A stretch of DNA of 64,000 bases from Bacteroides coprosuis DSM 18011 (GTDB taxonomy: Bacteria > Bacteroidota > Bacteroidia > Bacteroidales > Bacteroidaceae), in the NCBI GenBank assembly GCA_000212915.1, contig CM001167.1:1790780-1854779 (forward strand). The letters are read 5' to 3'. Position numbers and translations under genes: made by a program. Under the pieces are notes generated by a model. That model searched no databases and was not told the DNA's origin. It saw nothing but the letters and a program-made list of their open reading frames with translations. This document shows, piece by piece, positions 26,508-36,081 of the stretch (positions are counted from its first letter, which is position 1; every line of letters begins with the position of its first letter).

Positions 26508-26550
26508 AATTGAGCCCAAGTAATCTTATTTATCTTGGGTTCAATTTTCA
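26508..26550 (+). terminator. Intra-operon hairpin / partial terminator
   Basis: TTGAGCCCAAG (26510-26520) pairs with CTTGGGTTCAA (26534-26544), one G-U pair, followed by TTTTC. It lies between the binding-protein gene and GH16 and may reduce expression of the enzyme genes relative to susCD, or protect the upstream mRNA end. Confidence 0.6.
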
Positions 26551-26575
26551 TTACTAATCATAGAACTTTTTTTTC

Positions 26576-27715
26576 ATGTTAAAGAAATATTGGTATCTGA
26601 TAGTTCCTAGTGTAATACTTGTAGGATGTTCGGGGTGCTCAGATAGTAAAGAAGAGAATACACCGAGTAAAGAGGTGGAGTCGGAACTGACTCTTTCTCA
26701 ATCTTCCTTATCGTTTGATGCGGAAACGGGCGAGAAAACATTTGTGGTAAAAGCGAATAAGGGCTGGGATGTTTTAAGTTCTGTAGATTGGGTGAATCTA
26801 TCTCCTTCCAAAGGAGGCAATGGTGAAACATCTGTTAAAGTGACAGTGGATGAGAATGATACGGAACAAGAAAGAGAAACAAACATTCAAGTAAGAGTTC
26901 AAGACTTAGTGCGAGATTTAACAATCCGTCAAGGCAAAGGTTTTGTTCCCGATTATGTACCCAAAGGGTATCAGCTTGTGTGGAATGACGAGTTTAATGA
27001 AACTGCTTTAGCCGATGGCAAACATCCTCTTCCAAATAGCGATTGGTGGTTTGAAACAGGCAATCAGGGTTGGGGAAATAATGAACCTCAAAACTATGTA
27101 GATAAGGTAGCTGGTAATGATACAGTAGCACAAATTAAAAATGGAAAACTATATATTACTGCTCATAAACTTGAAACCCCTTACGAGGGTTCCGATTATA
27201 TTTCGGCTCGGATGAATACGAGTCAGTCATGGCTGTATGGCTATTTTGAAATGAAGGCTAAATTGCCTGGAGGAAAAGGAACTTGGGCAGCCTTTTGGAT
27301 GATGCCTAAGAACTATAAAGAATGGCCACTAGATGGTGAAATTGATATATTGGAATATGTAGGATATCGTCCTGATGTAGTGCAAACGTCTATTCATACC
27401 GAAGCTTACAATCATAAAATAAATACTGAGAAAACAGCTACACAAGGTATTCAAGGAGCTGAAACAAAATACCATGTATATGGATTGAAATGGACTGAAG
27501 ATGAAATTATTGGCTATGTTGATGGTATCGAGTATTTTAGCTTTAAAAACGATAAGAAGAACAATAAGGAAACATGGCCTTTCAATCAGCCTTTCTATAT
27601 TAAACTAAACTTAGCTATAGGTGGTGATTGGGGTGGACTTCATGGTATAGATGATACCATATTCCCTGTAGATTATATTATAGATTACGTAAGAGTTTAT
27701 CAAAAACAACAATAG
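26576..27715 (+). CDS. GH16 endo-beta-glucanase lipoprotein with BACON domain
   Basis: A 379-residue protein. Lipobox LVGC (Cys18), a BACON domain at about 36-120 (LSFDAETGEKTFVVKANKG, W-V-N-L-S-P), then a GH16 catalytic domain (about 132-378) with the active-site motif E255-I-D257-I-L-E260. The segments GWGNNEPQNY and the E-I-D-I-L-E-Y-V-G form match laminarinase-like (beta-1,3 or mixed-linkage) GH16 enzymes. As a lipoprotein it is likely on the cell surface, cutting long glucan into oligomers for SusCD. Cotranscribed with the following GH3 gene (4-bp gap). Confidence 0.92.
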   Translation: MLKKYWYLIVPSVILVGCSGCSDSKEENTPSKEVESELTLSQSSLSFDAETGEKTFVVKANKGWDVLSSVDWVNLSPSKGGNGETSVKVTVDENDTEQERETNIQVRVQDLVRDLTIRQGKGFVPDYVPKGYQLVWNDEFNETALADGKHPLPNSDWWFETGNQGWGNNEPQNYVDKVAGNDTVAQIKNGKLYITAHKLETPYEGSDYISARMNTSQSWLYGYFEMKAKLPGGKGTWAAFWMMPKNYKEWPLDGEIDILEYVGYRPDVVQTSIHTEAYNHKINTEKTATQGIQGAETKYHVYGLKWTEDEIIGYVDGIEYFSFKNDKKNNKETWPFNQPFYIKLNLAIGGDWGGLHGIDDTIFPVDYIIDYVRVYQKQQ

Positions 27716-27719
27716 CATT

Positions 27720-30089
27720 ATGAAGTTAAAAAGATTATTAGGGACTCTTTGTATTGTGGGCATTAGCTCTATTACAATGGGTCAGCAAAAAACAGTAGAT
27801 CAAAAAGTAAACGACCTACTGAGTCGAATGACTTTGAAGGAGAAAATTGGGCAGATGAACCAGAATAGCTATTTTGGTTTATCGGATGCTGATATTGATA
27901 AAATGCCCGATTTAGGTTTGGATGAAAACCTAAGAAACATAAAGGTATCTGAAGCCCAAATCGCTAAAATGTCTCGTAAAGACAAGATTCAATATTTAAA
28001 GAAACAAGTGCTGTCTGGGCTAGATCAAAGTATCCTACAACCCATTCGAAAGGGAGAAGTAGGTTCGCTTTTAAATGTGGTTGATCCAGAGATGGTTAAT
28101 CTGATTCAAAAAACAGCCATTAAAGAAAGTCGCTTAGGCATCCCTTTACTGATAGCTCGTGATGTTATTCACGGTTATAAAACTATCTTTCCTATTCCTC
28201 TTGGACAAGCAGCTTCTTTCAATCCTGAGGTAGTAGAAGTAGGGGCTCAAGTTGCTGCTCGTGAAGCACGTTCTGTTGGTATTCACTGGACATTTGCTCC
28301 TATGATGGATATCTCTAGAGATGCACGATGGGGAAGAGTAGCCGAATCTTTGGGTGAAGATCCTTACTTAGCAGCTGAACTGGGTTTGGCTATGGTAAAA
28401 GGTTTTCAAGATGGAGGTAACTTAAAATCAAACCAATCGGTAGCGGCTTGTGTAAAACACTTTGTGGGTTACGGTGCAGCCGAAGGTGGCAGAGATTATA
28501 ACAGTACCAATATTCCACCTGCATTAATGAGAAATGTATATTTAGCTCCTTTTGAAAAATCGATTAAAGGGGGTGCAGCCACACTGATGACTTCTTTTAA
28601 TGACAATGATGGAATTCCTGCATCTGCAAATAAATTTCTTTTAAAAGATGTACTACGGGATGAGTGGGGTTTCAAAGGGGTAGTAGTATCCGACTGGGCT
28701 TCTATTGCTGAAATGATTCCTCATGGCTTTGCTAAAGATGGTGAGCAAGCAGCCGAACTCTCTGCTAATGCTTTGCTAGATATTGATATGGTTTCTCATA
28801 CCTACCACAATCATCTAGAAAAATTAGTCGATGAAGGAAAAGTTTCAATGGAGACTATAGATGCTATGGTGCGCAATATTCTACGATTAAAGTATGATAT
28901 GGGCTTATTTGATAATCCATATATAGATACCAAGCAAAAAACGCCTTTTTATGCTCCTCAGCATCTTGAAGCAGCTCAAAAAGCAGCAGTAGAGTCGGCT
29001 ATTTTATTAAAAAATGAGGGCGTATTACCATTGAACATAAATACGAAGATAGCAGTAGTTGGCCCACTTGCAGATGCTCCACATGATCAGATGGGTACAT
29101 GGGTGTTTGATGGGGAAAAAGAGCATACAGTTACACCTTTAAAAGCATTACAAACGACACATAAGAATATCGATTATGTATATGAAGCAGGTTTAAAATA
29201 CTCTCGTGATACTAATACTTCTCAATTTGATGCAGTGAAACAAGCTGTAGAAAAAGCAGATGTAGCAGTAGTATTTGTAGGAGAAGAAGCTATTCTTTCA
29301 GGTGAAGCTCACTCGCTTTCTGATATCAACTTAATTGGAAAGCAATCTGACTTGATTCGTGAGGTGAAGAGTGTAGGAAAACCAGTTGTAGTTGTTATAA
29401 TGGCGGGTCGTCCTCTAACTATTGAAAGAGATTTGGCATATAGTGATGCTGTACTTTATAATTTTCATCCAGGAACAATGGGAGGACCTGCTATTTTAGA
29501 TCTTCTATTTGGAAAAGAAAATCCTAGTGGAAAACTGCCTATGACATTTGTGAGAGAAGTAGGGCAAATACCAATGTATTACAACCATAATAATACAGGT
29601 CGTCCAGCACCAGAAAAAGTTATGACCCTTGCAGATATTGAATTGGAAGCTGGTCAGACTTCATTGGGGAATACTTCTTTTTACCTAGACTCAGGAAGAG
29701 ATCCTTTATTTCCTTTTGGATTTGGATTATCTTATAGTACATTTGAGTATTCTAACCTGAATCTTTCTGCCCAAACCTTAACAACAAATGATATACTAAA
29801 AGTTACTGTAGATTTAAAAAATACAAGTAACTACGCAGGTACTGAAGTAGCACAACTTTATGTACGTGATTTATTTGGTAGTATTGTTCGTCCTGTTCGT
29901 GAGTTGAAAGGTTTTCAACGCGTAACCCTTCAACCTGGAGAAACTAAGTCGGTTGTATTTGAACTTCCTATAAGTGAACTTGCGTTCTATGGTCAAGATG
30001 GAACAAAGAAAGTAGAGTCTGGTGAGTTTAAACTGTGGGTAGGAACAAATAGCAATGCTGATTTGGAATCTTCATTCCAAGTAAAATAA
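27720..30089 (+). CDS. GH3 beta-glucosidase (BglX-like)
   Basis: A 789-residue periplasmic enzyme with signal peptide (about 1-22). GH3 N-terminal barrel with KHFVGYGA and the nucleophile Asp325 in VVVSDWAS; the C-terminal alpha/beta domain (LLKNEGVLPLN, AVVFVGEEAILSGEAHSLSDINL) carries the candidate acid/base residue; a fibronectin-like domain ends the protein (GFGLSYSTFEYSNL...VRPVRELKGFQRV). It should release glucose from beta-glucan oligomers in the periplasm. Closest in layout to BglX-type beta-glucosidases. Starts 4 bp after GH16. Confidence 0.94.
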   Translation: MKLKRLLGTLCIVGISSITMGQQKTVDQKVNDLLSRMTLKEKIGQMNQNSYFGLSDADIDKMPDLGLDENLRNIKVSEAQIAKMSRKDKIQYLKKQVLSGLDQSILQPIRKGEVGSLLNVVDPEMVNLIQKTAIKESRLGIPLLIARDVIHGYKTIFPIPLGQAASFNPEVVEVGAQVAAREARSVGIHWTFAPMMDISRDARWGRVAESLGEDPYLAAELGLAMVKGFQDGGNLKSNQSVAACVKHFVGYGAAEGGRDYNSTNIPPALMRNVYLAPFEKSIKGGAATLMTSFNDNDGIPASANKFLLKDVLRDEWGFKGVVVSDWASIAEMIPHGFAKDGEQAAELSANALLDIDMVSHTYHNHLEKLVDEGKVSMETIDAMVRNILRLKYDMGLFDNPYIDTKQKTPFYAPQHLEAAQKAAVESAILLKNEGVLPLNINTKIAVVGPLADAPHDQMGTWVFDGEKEHTVTPLKALQTTHKNIDYVYEAGLKYSRDTNTSQFDAVKQAVEKADVAVVFVGEEAILSGEAHSLSDINLIGKQSDLIREVKSVGKPVVVVIMAGRPLTIERDLAYSDAVLYNFHPGTMGGPAILDLLFGKENPSGKLPMTFVREVGQIPMYYNHNNTGRPAPEKVMTLADIELEAGQTSLGNTSFYLDSGRDPLFPFGFGLSYSTFEYSNLNLSAQTLTTNDILKVTVDLKNTSNYAGTEVAQLYVRDLFGSIVRPVRELKGFQRVTLQPGETKSVVFELPISELAFYGQDGTKKVESGEFKLWVGTNSNADLESSFQVK

Positions 30090-30131
30090 TATATCCAATT
30101 AATATAGTAAACTTAAGTTAGAGATTTAATT

Positions 30132-32354
30132 ATGAGAAAAAAATTACTATCGTTACTTGTTGCTGTCATTGGTATAGGGCAATTTTCTTTATTTGCTCAA
30201 ACTAATCAGCCCATTTATTTAGATCTATCCAAGCCTATCGAAGAGCGAGTAGAGGATGCTCTTGTTCGTTTGACACTGGAAGAGAAAGTAGCTCTAGTTC
30301 ATGCTCAGAGTAAATTTAGTTCTCCAGGTGTACCTCGCTTGGGCATTCCAGAAAACTGGATGACAGACGGTCCTCATGGTATTCGTCCTGAGGTGCTTTG
30401 GGATGAATGGACACAGGCAGGCTGGACAAACGACTCATGTATAGCATTCCCTGCTTTAACAGGTTTGGCTGCTACATGGAATCCCAAAATGAGTGCTATC
30501 TATGGTAAAGCAATAGGTGAAGAAGCTCGTTATAGAAACAAGAATGTGTTATTAGGACCTGGAGTAAATATTTATCGTACTCCACTGAACGGTCGTAACT
30601 TTGAATATATGGGAGAAGATCCATACTTAGCTTCTAAGATGGTAGTACCTTATATTCAAGAAGTACAAAAGAATGGTGTAGCTGCTTGTGTGAAGCACTT
30701 TGCAGTAAACAACCAAGAAATAGATCGTCATACGGTTAATGTAAATGTAGATGATAGAGCTCTTTATGAAATCTATCTTCCTGCATTTAAAGCTGCTGTA
30801 CAAGAAGGTGGCGCATGGGCTATAATGGGAGCATACAATAGATATAAAGGTCAGTGGGCATGTCAAAACGAATATCTACTTCAAGATATCCTACGTAAGG
30901 AATGGGGTTTTGATGGTGTCGTGGTTTCTGATTGGGGTGGTGTTAACGATACCAAGCAAGCAGCTCTTCACGGGCTAGATATGGAATTTGGTTCGTGGAC
31001 AGATGGTCTTACTATGAATGTGAGCAATGCTTATGACAAATATTATTTAGCAGTACCTTTTCTTGAAATGCTTAAATCAGGCGAAATTAGTGAAGAGGTA
31101 TTAGATGAAAAAGTTCGTAATATCTTAAAACTAACATTCCGTACTACTATGAATCCAAACCGTCCTTATGGTTCATTTGGAACAAAAGAACACGGTGATG
31201 TGGCTCGTCAGATAGCAGAAGAAGGAATCGTTCTTCTAAAGAATGACAAAAATGTTCTCCCTCTTGATTTGAGTAAAACTCGTAAAATTGCTGTTATTGG
31301 AGAAAATGCGATTAAGCATATGACTGTAGGTGGTGGTAGTTCTTCCTTGAAAGCTAAATATGAAATATCTCCTCTTGAAGGTATTAAAAATAGAGTAGGA
31401 GATGCTGCTGAAGTAGTTTATGCTCGTGGCTATGTGGGTCATGTAAAGGTAGAACAAGATGGTTTGAAGGGTGGTCAAGATCTCACTGACAATCGCTCTG
31501 TACAAGAACTGACAGATGAAGCTCTACAAGTAGCACGTGATGCTGATTACGTTATCTTTATTGGTGGTTTAAATAAGAGTGATTATCAAGATAGCGAAGG
31601 CCACGATAGAAAAACTTTAGGTTTGCCTTATGGTCAAGATGAGCTTATAGAAAAATTAGCTCAAGTAAATCCTAACTTTGTCTATGTAAACATCTCTGGT
31701 AATGCAGTAGCTATGCCTTGGGTTAAATCTGTTCCAGCTATTTTACAAGCTTGGTTCTTGGGCTCAGAAGCAGGTAATGCCATTGCTTCTATCCTTGTAG
31801 GTGATACAAACCCTTCGGGCAAGTTGCCATTTACTTTCCCTATCAAATTGACAGATATAGGAGCACATGCACTTCCTGATGCTTATCCAGGTGATGGAGA
31901 AGTGTATTATAAAGAAGGTTTATTTGTAGGATACCGTTGGTTGGACAGAGAGAAAATCAAACCTCTATTTGGTTTTGGTCATGGTCTAAGCTATACTTCC
32001 TTTGAATATGGTAAAGCAACTACAGATAAAAAACAGATGTCAGAATCTGATAAACTAACCATTTCTATTTCTGTTAAAAATACAGGAAACCGTGCAGGTT
32101 CAGAAATTGTACAGTTGTATATCAGCGATAAGAAATCATATCTTCCTCGTCCTGTAAAAGAGTTGAAAGACTTTGCTAAAGTTTATCTTGAAGCAGGAGA
32201 AGAAAAAACAATTCGCTTTACAATTGATAAAACAGCTCTTAGCTTCTTTGATGACAAGAAGCACGATTGGGTTGCTGAAGCTGGAGACTTTATAGCTCTA
32301 GTGGGTAGCTCTTCAACAGATATTAAGAGTCAAGTGAAGTTTACTTTGAAATAA
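30132..32354 (+). CDS. GH3 beta-glucosidase, second enzyme
   Basis: A 740-residue protein with signal peptide (cut near FAQ, about residue 23). Same GH3 barrel with KHFAVNNQE and nucleophile Asp267 in VVVSDWGG, C-terminal domain (GIVLLKNDKNVLPLD, GLNKSDYQDSEGHDR) and a final fibronectin-like domain. It is clearly diverged from its upstream neighbour: the N-terminal part (LTLEEKVALVHAQSKFSSPGVPRLGIP) is of a different GH3 subgroup, so the pair probably splits the work by linkage or chain length. Last gene of the PUL operon. Confidence 0.94.
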   Translation: MRKKLLSLLVAVIGIGQFSLFAQTNQPIYLDLSKPIEERVEDALVRLTLEEKVALVHAQSKFSSPGVPRLGIPENWMTDGPHGIRPEVLWDEWTQAGWTNDSCIAFPALTGLAATWNPKMSAIYGKAIGEEARYRNKNVLLGPGVNIYRTPLNGRNFEYMGEDPYLASKMVVPYIQEVQKNGVAACVKHFAVNNQEIDRHTVNVNVDDRALYEIYLPAFKAAVQEGGAWAIMGAYNRYKGQWACQNEYLLQDILRKEWGFDGVVVSDWGGVNDTKQAALHGLDMEFGSWTDGLTMNVSNAYDKYYLAVPFLEMLKSGEISEEVLDEKVRNILKLTFRTTMNPNRPYGSFGTKEHGDVARQIAEEGIVLLKNDKNVLPLDLSKTRKIAVIGENAIKHMTVGGGSSSLKAKYEISPLEGIKNRVGDAAEVVYARGYVGHVKVEQDGLKGGQDLTDNRSVQELTDEALQVARDADYVIFIGGLNKSDYQDSEGHDRKTLGLPYGQDELIEKLAQVNPNFVYVNISGNAVAMPWVKSVPAILQAWFLGSEAGNAIASILVGDTNPSGKLPFTFPIKLTDIGAHALPDAYPGDGEVYYKEGLFVGYRWLDREKIKPLFGFGHGLSYTSFEYGKATTDKKQMSESDKLTISISVKNTGNRAGSEIVQLYISDKKSYLPRPVKELKDFAKVYLEAGEEKTIRFTIDKTALSFFDDKKHDWVAEAGDFIALVGSSSTDIKSQVKFTLK

Positions 32355-32381
32355 ATTTTACTTCCACAAACACCCTAAAAT

Positions 32382-32425
32382 AAAAACAGCCTATCTAGTT
32401 CAGTTTAGATAGGCTGTTTTTATTT
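32382..32425 (+). terminator. Rho-independent terminator of the PUL operon
   Basis: AACAGCCTATCTA pairs perfectly with TAGATAGGCTGTT around an 8-nt loop, followed by a T run; the A run before it makes it a likely two-way terminator for the minus-strand cupin gene. Confidence 0.88.
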
Positions 32426-32467
32426 GTTTTAATCTCAATAAATATTTAGTAAAAAGGACAATAGGTC

Positions 32468-33004
32468 TTAGTGTTCATGCTCATCGGCATCCGATGCTGC
32501 CTTGTCTATATGCACTGTCCCGTGAGGATGCTCTTGTGGAGCATAAATAGAATATAGTTTCAGCGGTTTATCGCCAGTATTGATTACATTGTGCCATTTG
32601 CCAGCAGGTACAAAGATCGCATCATCTTCACTCGCTGTTCTCTTGTAGGTTAGTTCGTCTTCTTTATCTCCCATTAAAACCTCAGCAGAGCCTTCTTCAA
32701 TTCGTAGAAATTGGTCGATATCATTGTGAAGCTCCAATCCCACTTCGCCACCCACTGGAATAGCCATCAGTGTAACTTGAAGATATTCTCCAGTCCATAA
32801 AGTTGTGCGGAAGTTTTCGTTTGATAAAGTATAATCGTCTATATTCACAACAAGGGGAGCGGCACCATAATCCTTTAAAACCACATCGGTAGAGGTTTTT
32901 GAAATTTCGGGAGAAGGTTCAGCTACTTTTTGTTGAGGAGCATTCTGACAGGCACCTATTACTACTGCCAAAAGAACTAACAGGGATAAATCGATTCTTT
33001 TCAT
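32468..33004 (-). CDS. Cupin-domain lipoprotein
   Basis: A 178-residue protein with a lipoprotein signal (lipid Cys19 in VIGACQN). The cupin barrel shows its first motif around GGEVGLELHNDIDQFLRIEEG (split here: H in ELHND, then E-E-G) and second motif around FVPAGKWHNVINTG. The C terminus is rich in His, Asp and Glu (DADEHEH), suggesting metal binding. The residues fit a metal-dependent small cupin, but the substrate is unknown. Not obviously part of the PUL; it faces the PUL terminator. Confidence 0.88.
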   Translation of the reverse strand: MKRIDLSLLVLLAVVIGACQNAPQQKVAEPSPEISKTSTDVVLKDYGAAPLVVNIDDYTLSNENFRTTLWTGEYLQVTLMAIPVGGEVGLELHNDIDQFLRIEEGSAEVLMGDKEDELTYKRTASEDDAIFVPAGKWHNVINTGDKPLKLYSIYAPQEHPHGTVHIDKAASDADEHEH

Positions 33005-33787
33005 AATTCAATATTTTAGTTATTTCCTATTTAAGTAATGTTAATATATTAAATAGATTAATCAATATGAAATATATGATCCATTTCCTTTATTAAGGAC
33101 TTTATAGTGAGGTGGAAAAGTGGATTTTAAGTCTGGTTGAGAGTACTTGCTTGAATTTTTCAACTTGGTGAAGATGTAGAGTATGGAATAGAGTCGGATT
33201 ATCGTCTGAGAAGAATCATATAATTCCGCTATCTTCTTAAATATCAACTCTTATTTATGAGTTATGTACCCATTAAAGATACTTACTCTCAAAAGTAAAA
33301 TCCTAAAATCACGCTTTGAAATGCAATTTTAAACTGAGAATAGGAGGTTGTTAAAATAGTAAAATTATATGTCAATATGTTTTCTATCTCAACAGAATGA
33401 TTTACTTTTGGTAGTAATCTAATACGCCATATACATCTACACATGGAAAACACGCTAGTCTGCACTGACACCGTTTCTTCTTATCGACGTATAATGTATG
33501 CTATTAGCTTCACCTATATAAAAGGTGGCTAAAGGAATTGTATCCTTTCTAGCAAATATTCTTATACATAATTCTCTTTTACTATCGGTTTTTGAAAGTT
33601 ATTACTGATTCATTTTTTGGTACCGAGAATAAAAGGTTCAGAGGCGAGGCAACTTTACTCTGGCTCATACTTGATTCATAAGATGAGAAACGAATAAAGG
33701 AATTGTGGAAGATGTGCATAGAGCAAGAATTCTGGGATGTATAGTCGTATTGATTAATGTGTTTTATAGTTGAATAGATCGTAATGA

Positions 33788-33826
33788 GTGTTTTTACCAA
33801 ACTTCCGTACACTGTTTGGTAAAACA
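33788..33826. repeat. Strong inverted repeat / hairpin in intergenic region
   Basis: GTGTTTTTACCAAAC and GTTTGGTAAAACAC pair over 14 bp with a single bulged T, around an 11-nt loop. There is no T run after it on the plus strand. Could be an RNA structure or a protein-binding palindrome. Confidence 0.6.
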
Positions 33827-33931
33827 CGACATTGCAACTTCATGACAAGCTAATACGATTACTTCATACAAAAAGAGTAATCACCCTTATTTTTATTCCT
33901 GAATCTTTATGATATAGGGTTGCTTCGTTTA

Positions 33932-33939
33932 TATCTTTG
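33932..33939 (+). promoter_or_regulatory. Putative -7 box for the GNAT gene
   Basis: TATCTTTG matches TAnnTTTG, 35 bp before the start codon. Confidence 0.5.
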
Positions 33940-33974
33940 CATATAGATGAAGCAACTTTTTTATTTAAAATGAT

Positions 33975-34463
33975 ATGCAAAATATAATCCCCTTTAGCAG
34001 CCCCGATTTTAGTAATATATGTACCCTATGGGAAAACTCGGTGCTCGCTACACACCACTTTCTGGCACAAGAAGATTTTGATTACTATAAAGAAATGGTT
34101 CCCGATTATTTCTCCCAAGCTACCTTATATGTGTATCAAGATGGAGATGTGATCAAAGGTTTTCTTGGAGTTAGTGAAGATAATATTGATATGCTTTTTG
34201 TTGATCCAGCTTACTTAGGACAAGGAATAGGTAAGGCACTATTACTCTATGCCCTTAATGAGCTAGGAGCGCAGAAAGTAGATGTAAATGAGCAGAATGC
34301 CCATGCCTATCAGTTCTATCAACACTTTGGCTTTGTCGTCGTTTGTCGTTCAGAGATTGATGATATGCAGAAGCCATATCCTATTTTACATTTAGAGCTA
34401 AAGAATAGGTACGGAGCAATTCAGGGTGCAGCGATAGAAATAAAAAAAGAGGAAAGTATCTAA
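33975..34463 (+). CDS. GNAT-family N-acetyltransferase
   Basis: A 162-residue protein of the GCN5-related acetyltransferase fold. The beta4 strand and acetyl-CoA pyrophosphate loop read DMLFVDPAYLGQGIGKALLLYAL (Q/R-x-x-G-x-G/A motif: GQGIGKA), and the end of the domain has VNEQNAHAYQFYQHFGF, the usual 'A-x-x-F-Y-x-x-x-G-F' ending. Closest by eye to YjaB/YjdJ-like members. It acetylates an unknown amine. Its final codons and stop form one side and loop of a hairpin that serves as terminator for the convergent brnQ gene. Confidence 0.92.
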   Translation: MQNIIPFSSPDFSNICTLWENSVLATHHFLAQEDFDYYKEMVPDYFSQATLYVYQDGDVIKGFLGVSEDNIDMLFVDPAYLGQGIGKALLLYALNELGAQKVDVNEQNAHAYQFYQHFGFVVVCRSEIDDMQKPYPILHLELKNRYGAIQGAAIEIKKEESI

Positions 34464-34476
34464 GATGCTTTCCTCC
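34441..34476 (-). terminator. Terminator for brnQ inside the end of the GNAT gene
   Basis: GAGGAAAGTATC (34449-34460) pairs with GATGCTTTCCTC (34464-34475); the 3-nt loop is the GNAT stop codon. Only on the minus strand is the hairpin followed by a run of seven T, so it terminates transcripts arriving from brnQ. Confidence 0.7.
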
Positions 34477-34740
34477 ATTCAATGCAACAAAGTTGCCATT
34501 CAAAGTTTAGGTTTATGCGTGGTAAATTATAAATCTTAAATGCACATATAACATTATTTTATGTACGAAAATCAAGAACGTTTCTTGGGTTTTATCTTTT
34601 AAAATAAATGTCCCAGTAAAACGTTGTTTCTTTATTATCACAATAAAGAGAGGTTGTTAAGGTTTAGGTTTATCAAAAACGGAATCACTTTTTATCTAAT
34701 ATGTAGTTAAACATATTTACATATTATTTGGTTCAAGAAA

Positions 34741-36081
34741 TTAAGATTTATCTTCTACTACACTCGTAATTAATCGTGTTTTCTTTGCTTTTATGTAAAT
34801 ACATCCCACTGTAAACGCTACAATAGCTGGAATAACCCAACTCAGTTGGAGAGAATAAAGTGGAAGTTTTTCTATGGCCTTTGTTATTAAGGGTATTTGA
34901 ATGCCCAATTCACTCAACCCATTTAATATACTTACTATACCAGTGGTGTAAACCGTGATTTTATATACAGCTTGTTCGCCATTGAATAGAGAATCGGCAA
35001 TGACTAAAAGTATCATTACAATTGCTACGGGGTAGAGTGCTGTTAGTATTGGTCCACTATAATTCAAGATAGCATCTAACCCAACATTGGCTAGGAGTAA
35101 GCTACAAATAATCCAGATTCGTACCCAGCTTTTGTATGAAAACTTCTTTGTCCAAGTTGCAAAATACTGTGCTGAAGAAGTGGTCAGCCCGATACAAGTT
35201 GTCAGGCAAGCCAGCATAAATATACCGGCTACCAAGATGGCCCCAAATGAGCCAAATAAATGCTTGGAGGCAGCATTTAATATTTGTGCTCCATTGGTGG
35301 TTTGCGGGTATAAGCTGATACTCGTTGCCCCAAGATGAGCTAGCATCATATAAATTCCAAAAAGAAGTACTCCAGCCAGAACTCCTGTTTTTATAGTAGA
35401 GTGGATAACGGCTCTTTCTTCTTTGATATGAAAAGAATGAATCACCATAGCTATAACTAATCCAAAATTGAGAGCTCCCATTGCATCCATAGTCATATAT
35501 CCTTCAATAAAACCAGAGATGTAGGGATTTGAAGCGTATTCGGCTTGTGGCTGAATGGGAGATCCCATTGGATTAATAAGTGAGCAGATGAATAGGAGTA
35601 CCATCATAACGAGCAAAATTGGACTGAGGTATTTTCCTACTCGCTCTGCCATTTTCATAGGGTTTAGGCATAGCCAGTATGTGGTTGAAAAAAATAACAA
35701 TGTAAATACAAATAGTGCCGATCGAGAGGCAAAACCTTCGGGCAGATTGGGAGCTATCCCTATTTCAAAAGGAACAGTACCTGCTCTAGGAATCCCCATA
35801 AGAGGGCCCATAGAGAGGTATATGATAATAGTAAATAATGTGGCAAACCAAGGACTTACTTTCTTTCCCATATTGATTAACCCTTTTGACTTTGCTACTG
35901 CAATGACACCCAATACAGGTAAGACAACGGCTGTGATGCTAAAGAATAGCATAGAGGAGTACATACTTGTTCCAGACATCTTACCAACCATAGGAGGAAA
36001 GATTAAGTTACCTGCTCCAAAAAAGAGTGAGAATAACATTAAGCCTACCATCCAAAATTGTTTTGTCGAAAGTTTGTTCAT
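34741..36081 (-). CDS. brnQ: Branched-chain amino acid transport carrier (LIVCS family)
   Basis: A 446-residue membrane protein with about 12 hydrophobic helices. The N-terminal stretch FWMVGLMLFSLFFGAGNLIF with PPMVG just after it is the family signature, and GPLMGIPRAGTVPFEIG is the conserved region of the third/fourth helix. It brings leucine, isoleucine and valine into the cell with sodium or protons. Single gene; its transcript probably ends within the convergent GNAT gene. Confidence 0.95.
   Translation of the reverse strand: MNKLSTKQFWMVGLMLFSLFFGAGNLIFPPMVGKMSGTSMYSSMLFFSITAVVLPVLGVIAVAKSKGLINMGKKVSPWFATLFTIIIYLSMGPLMGIPRAGTVPFEIGIAPNLPEGFASRSALFVFTLLFFSTTYWLCLNPMKMAERVGKYLSPILLVMMVLLFICSLINPMGSPIQPQAEYASNPYISGFIEGYMTMDAMGALNFGLVIAMVIHSFHIKEERAVIHSTIKTGVLAGVLLFGIYMMLAHLGATSISLYPQTTNGAQILNAASKHLFGSFGAILVAGIFMLACLTTCIGLTTSSAQYFATWTKKFSYKSWVRIWIICSLLLANVGLDAILNYSGPILTALYPVAIVMILLVIADSLFNGEQAVYKITVYTTGIVSILNGLSELGIQIPLITKAIEKLPLYSLQLSWVIPAIVAFTVGCIYIKAKKTRLITSVVEDKS

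Larger units (their letters stand above)
33005..33974. other. 970-bp intergenic region without recognised gene
   Basis: Several minus-strand frames of 60-81 codons occur but none has a convincing start, composition or motif, so I leave them out. Two things stand out: a strong inverted repeat at 33788-33826, and a -7 box at 33932-33939 for the following gene. An eight-base piece (TGACACCG, 33466-33473) resembles the dispersed repeat but is too short to count. Confidence 0.5.

Noticed and set aside
33466..33473. Possible fourth copy of the dispersed repeat (TGACACCG)
   Set aside because: Only eight bases match and no second unit is near.
33062..33827. Minus-strand ORFs of 60-81 codons in the 33-34 kb gap
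   Set aside because: No convincing start, motif or composition; two overlap the strong hairpin.
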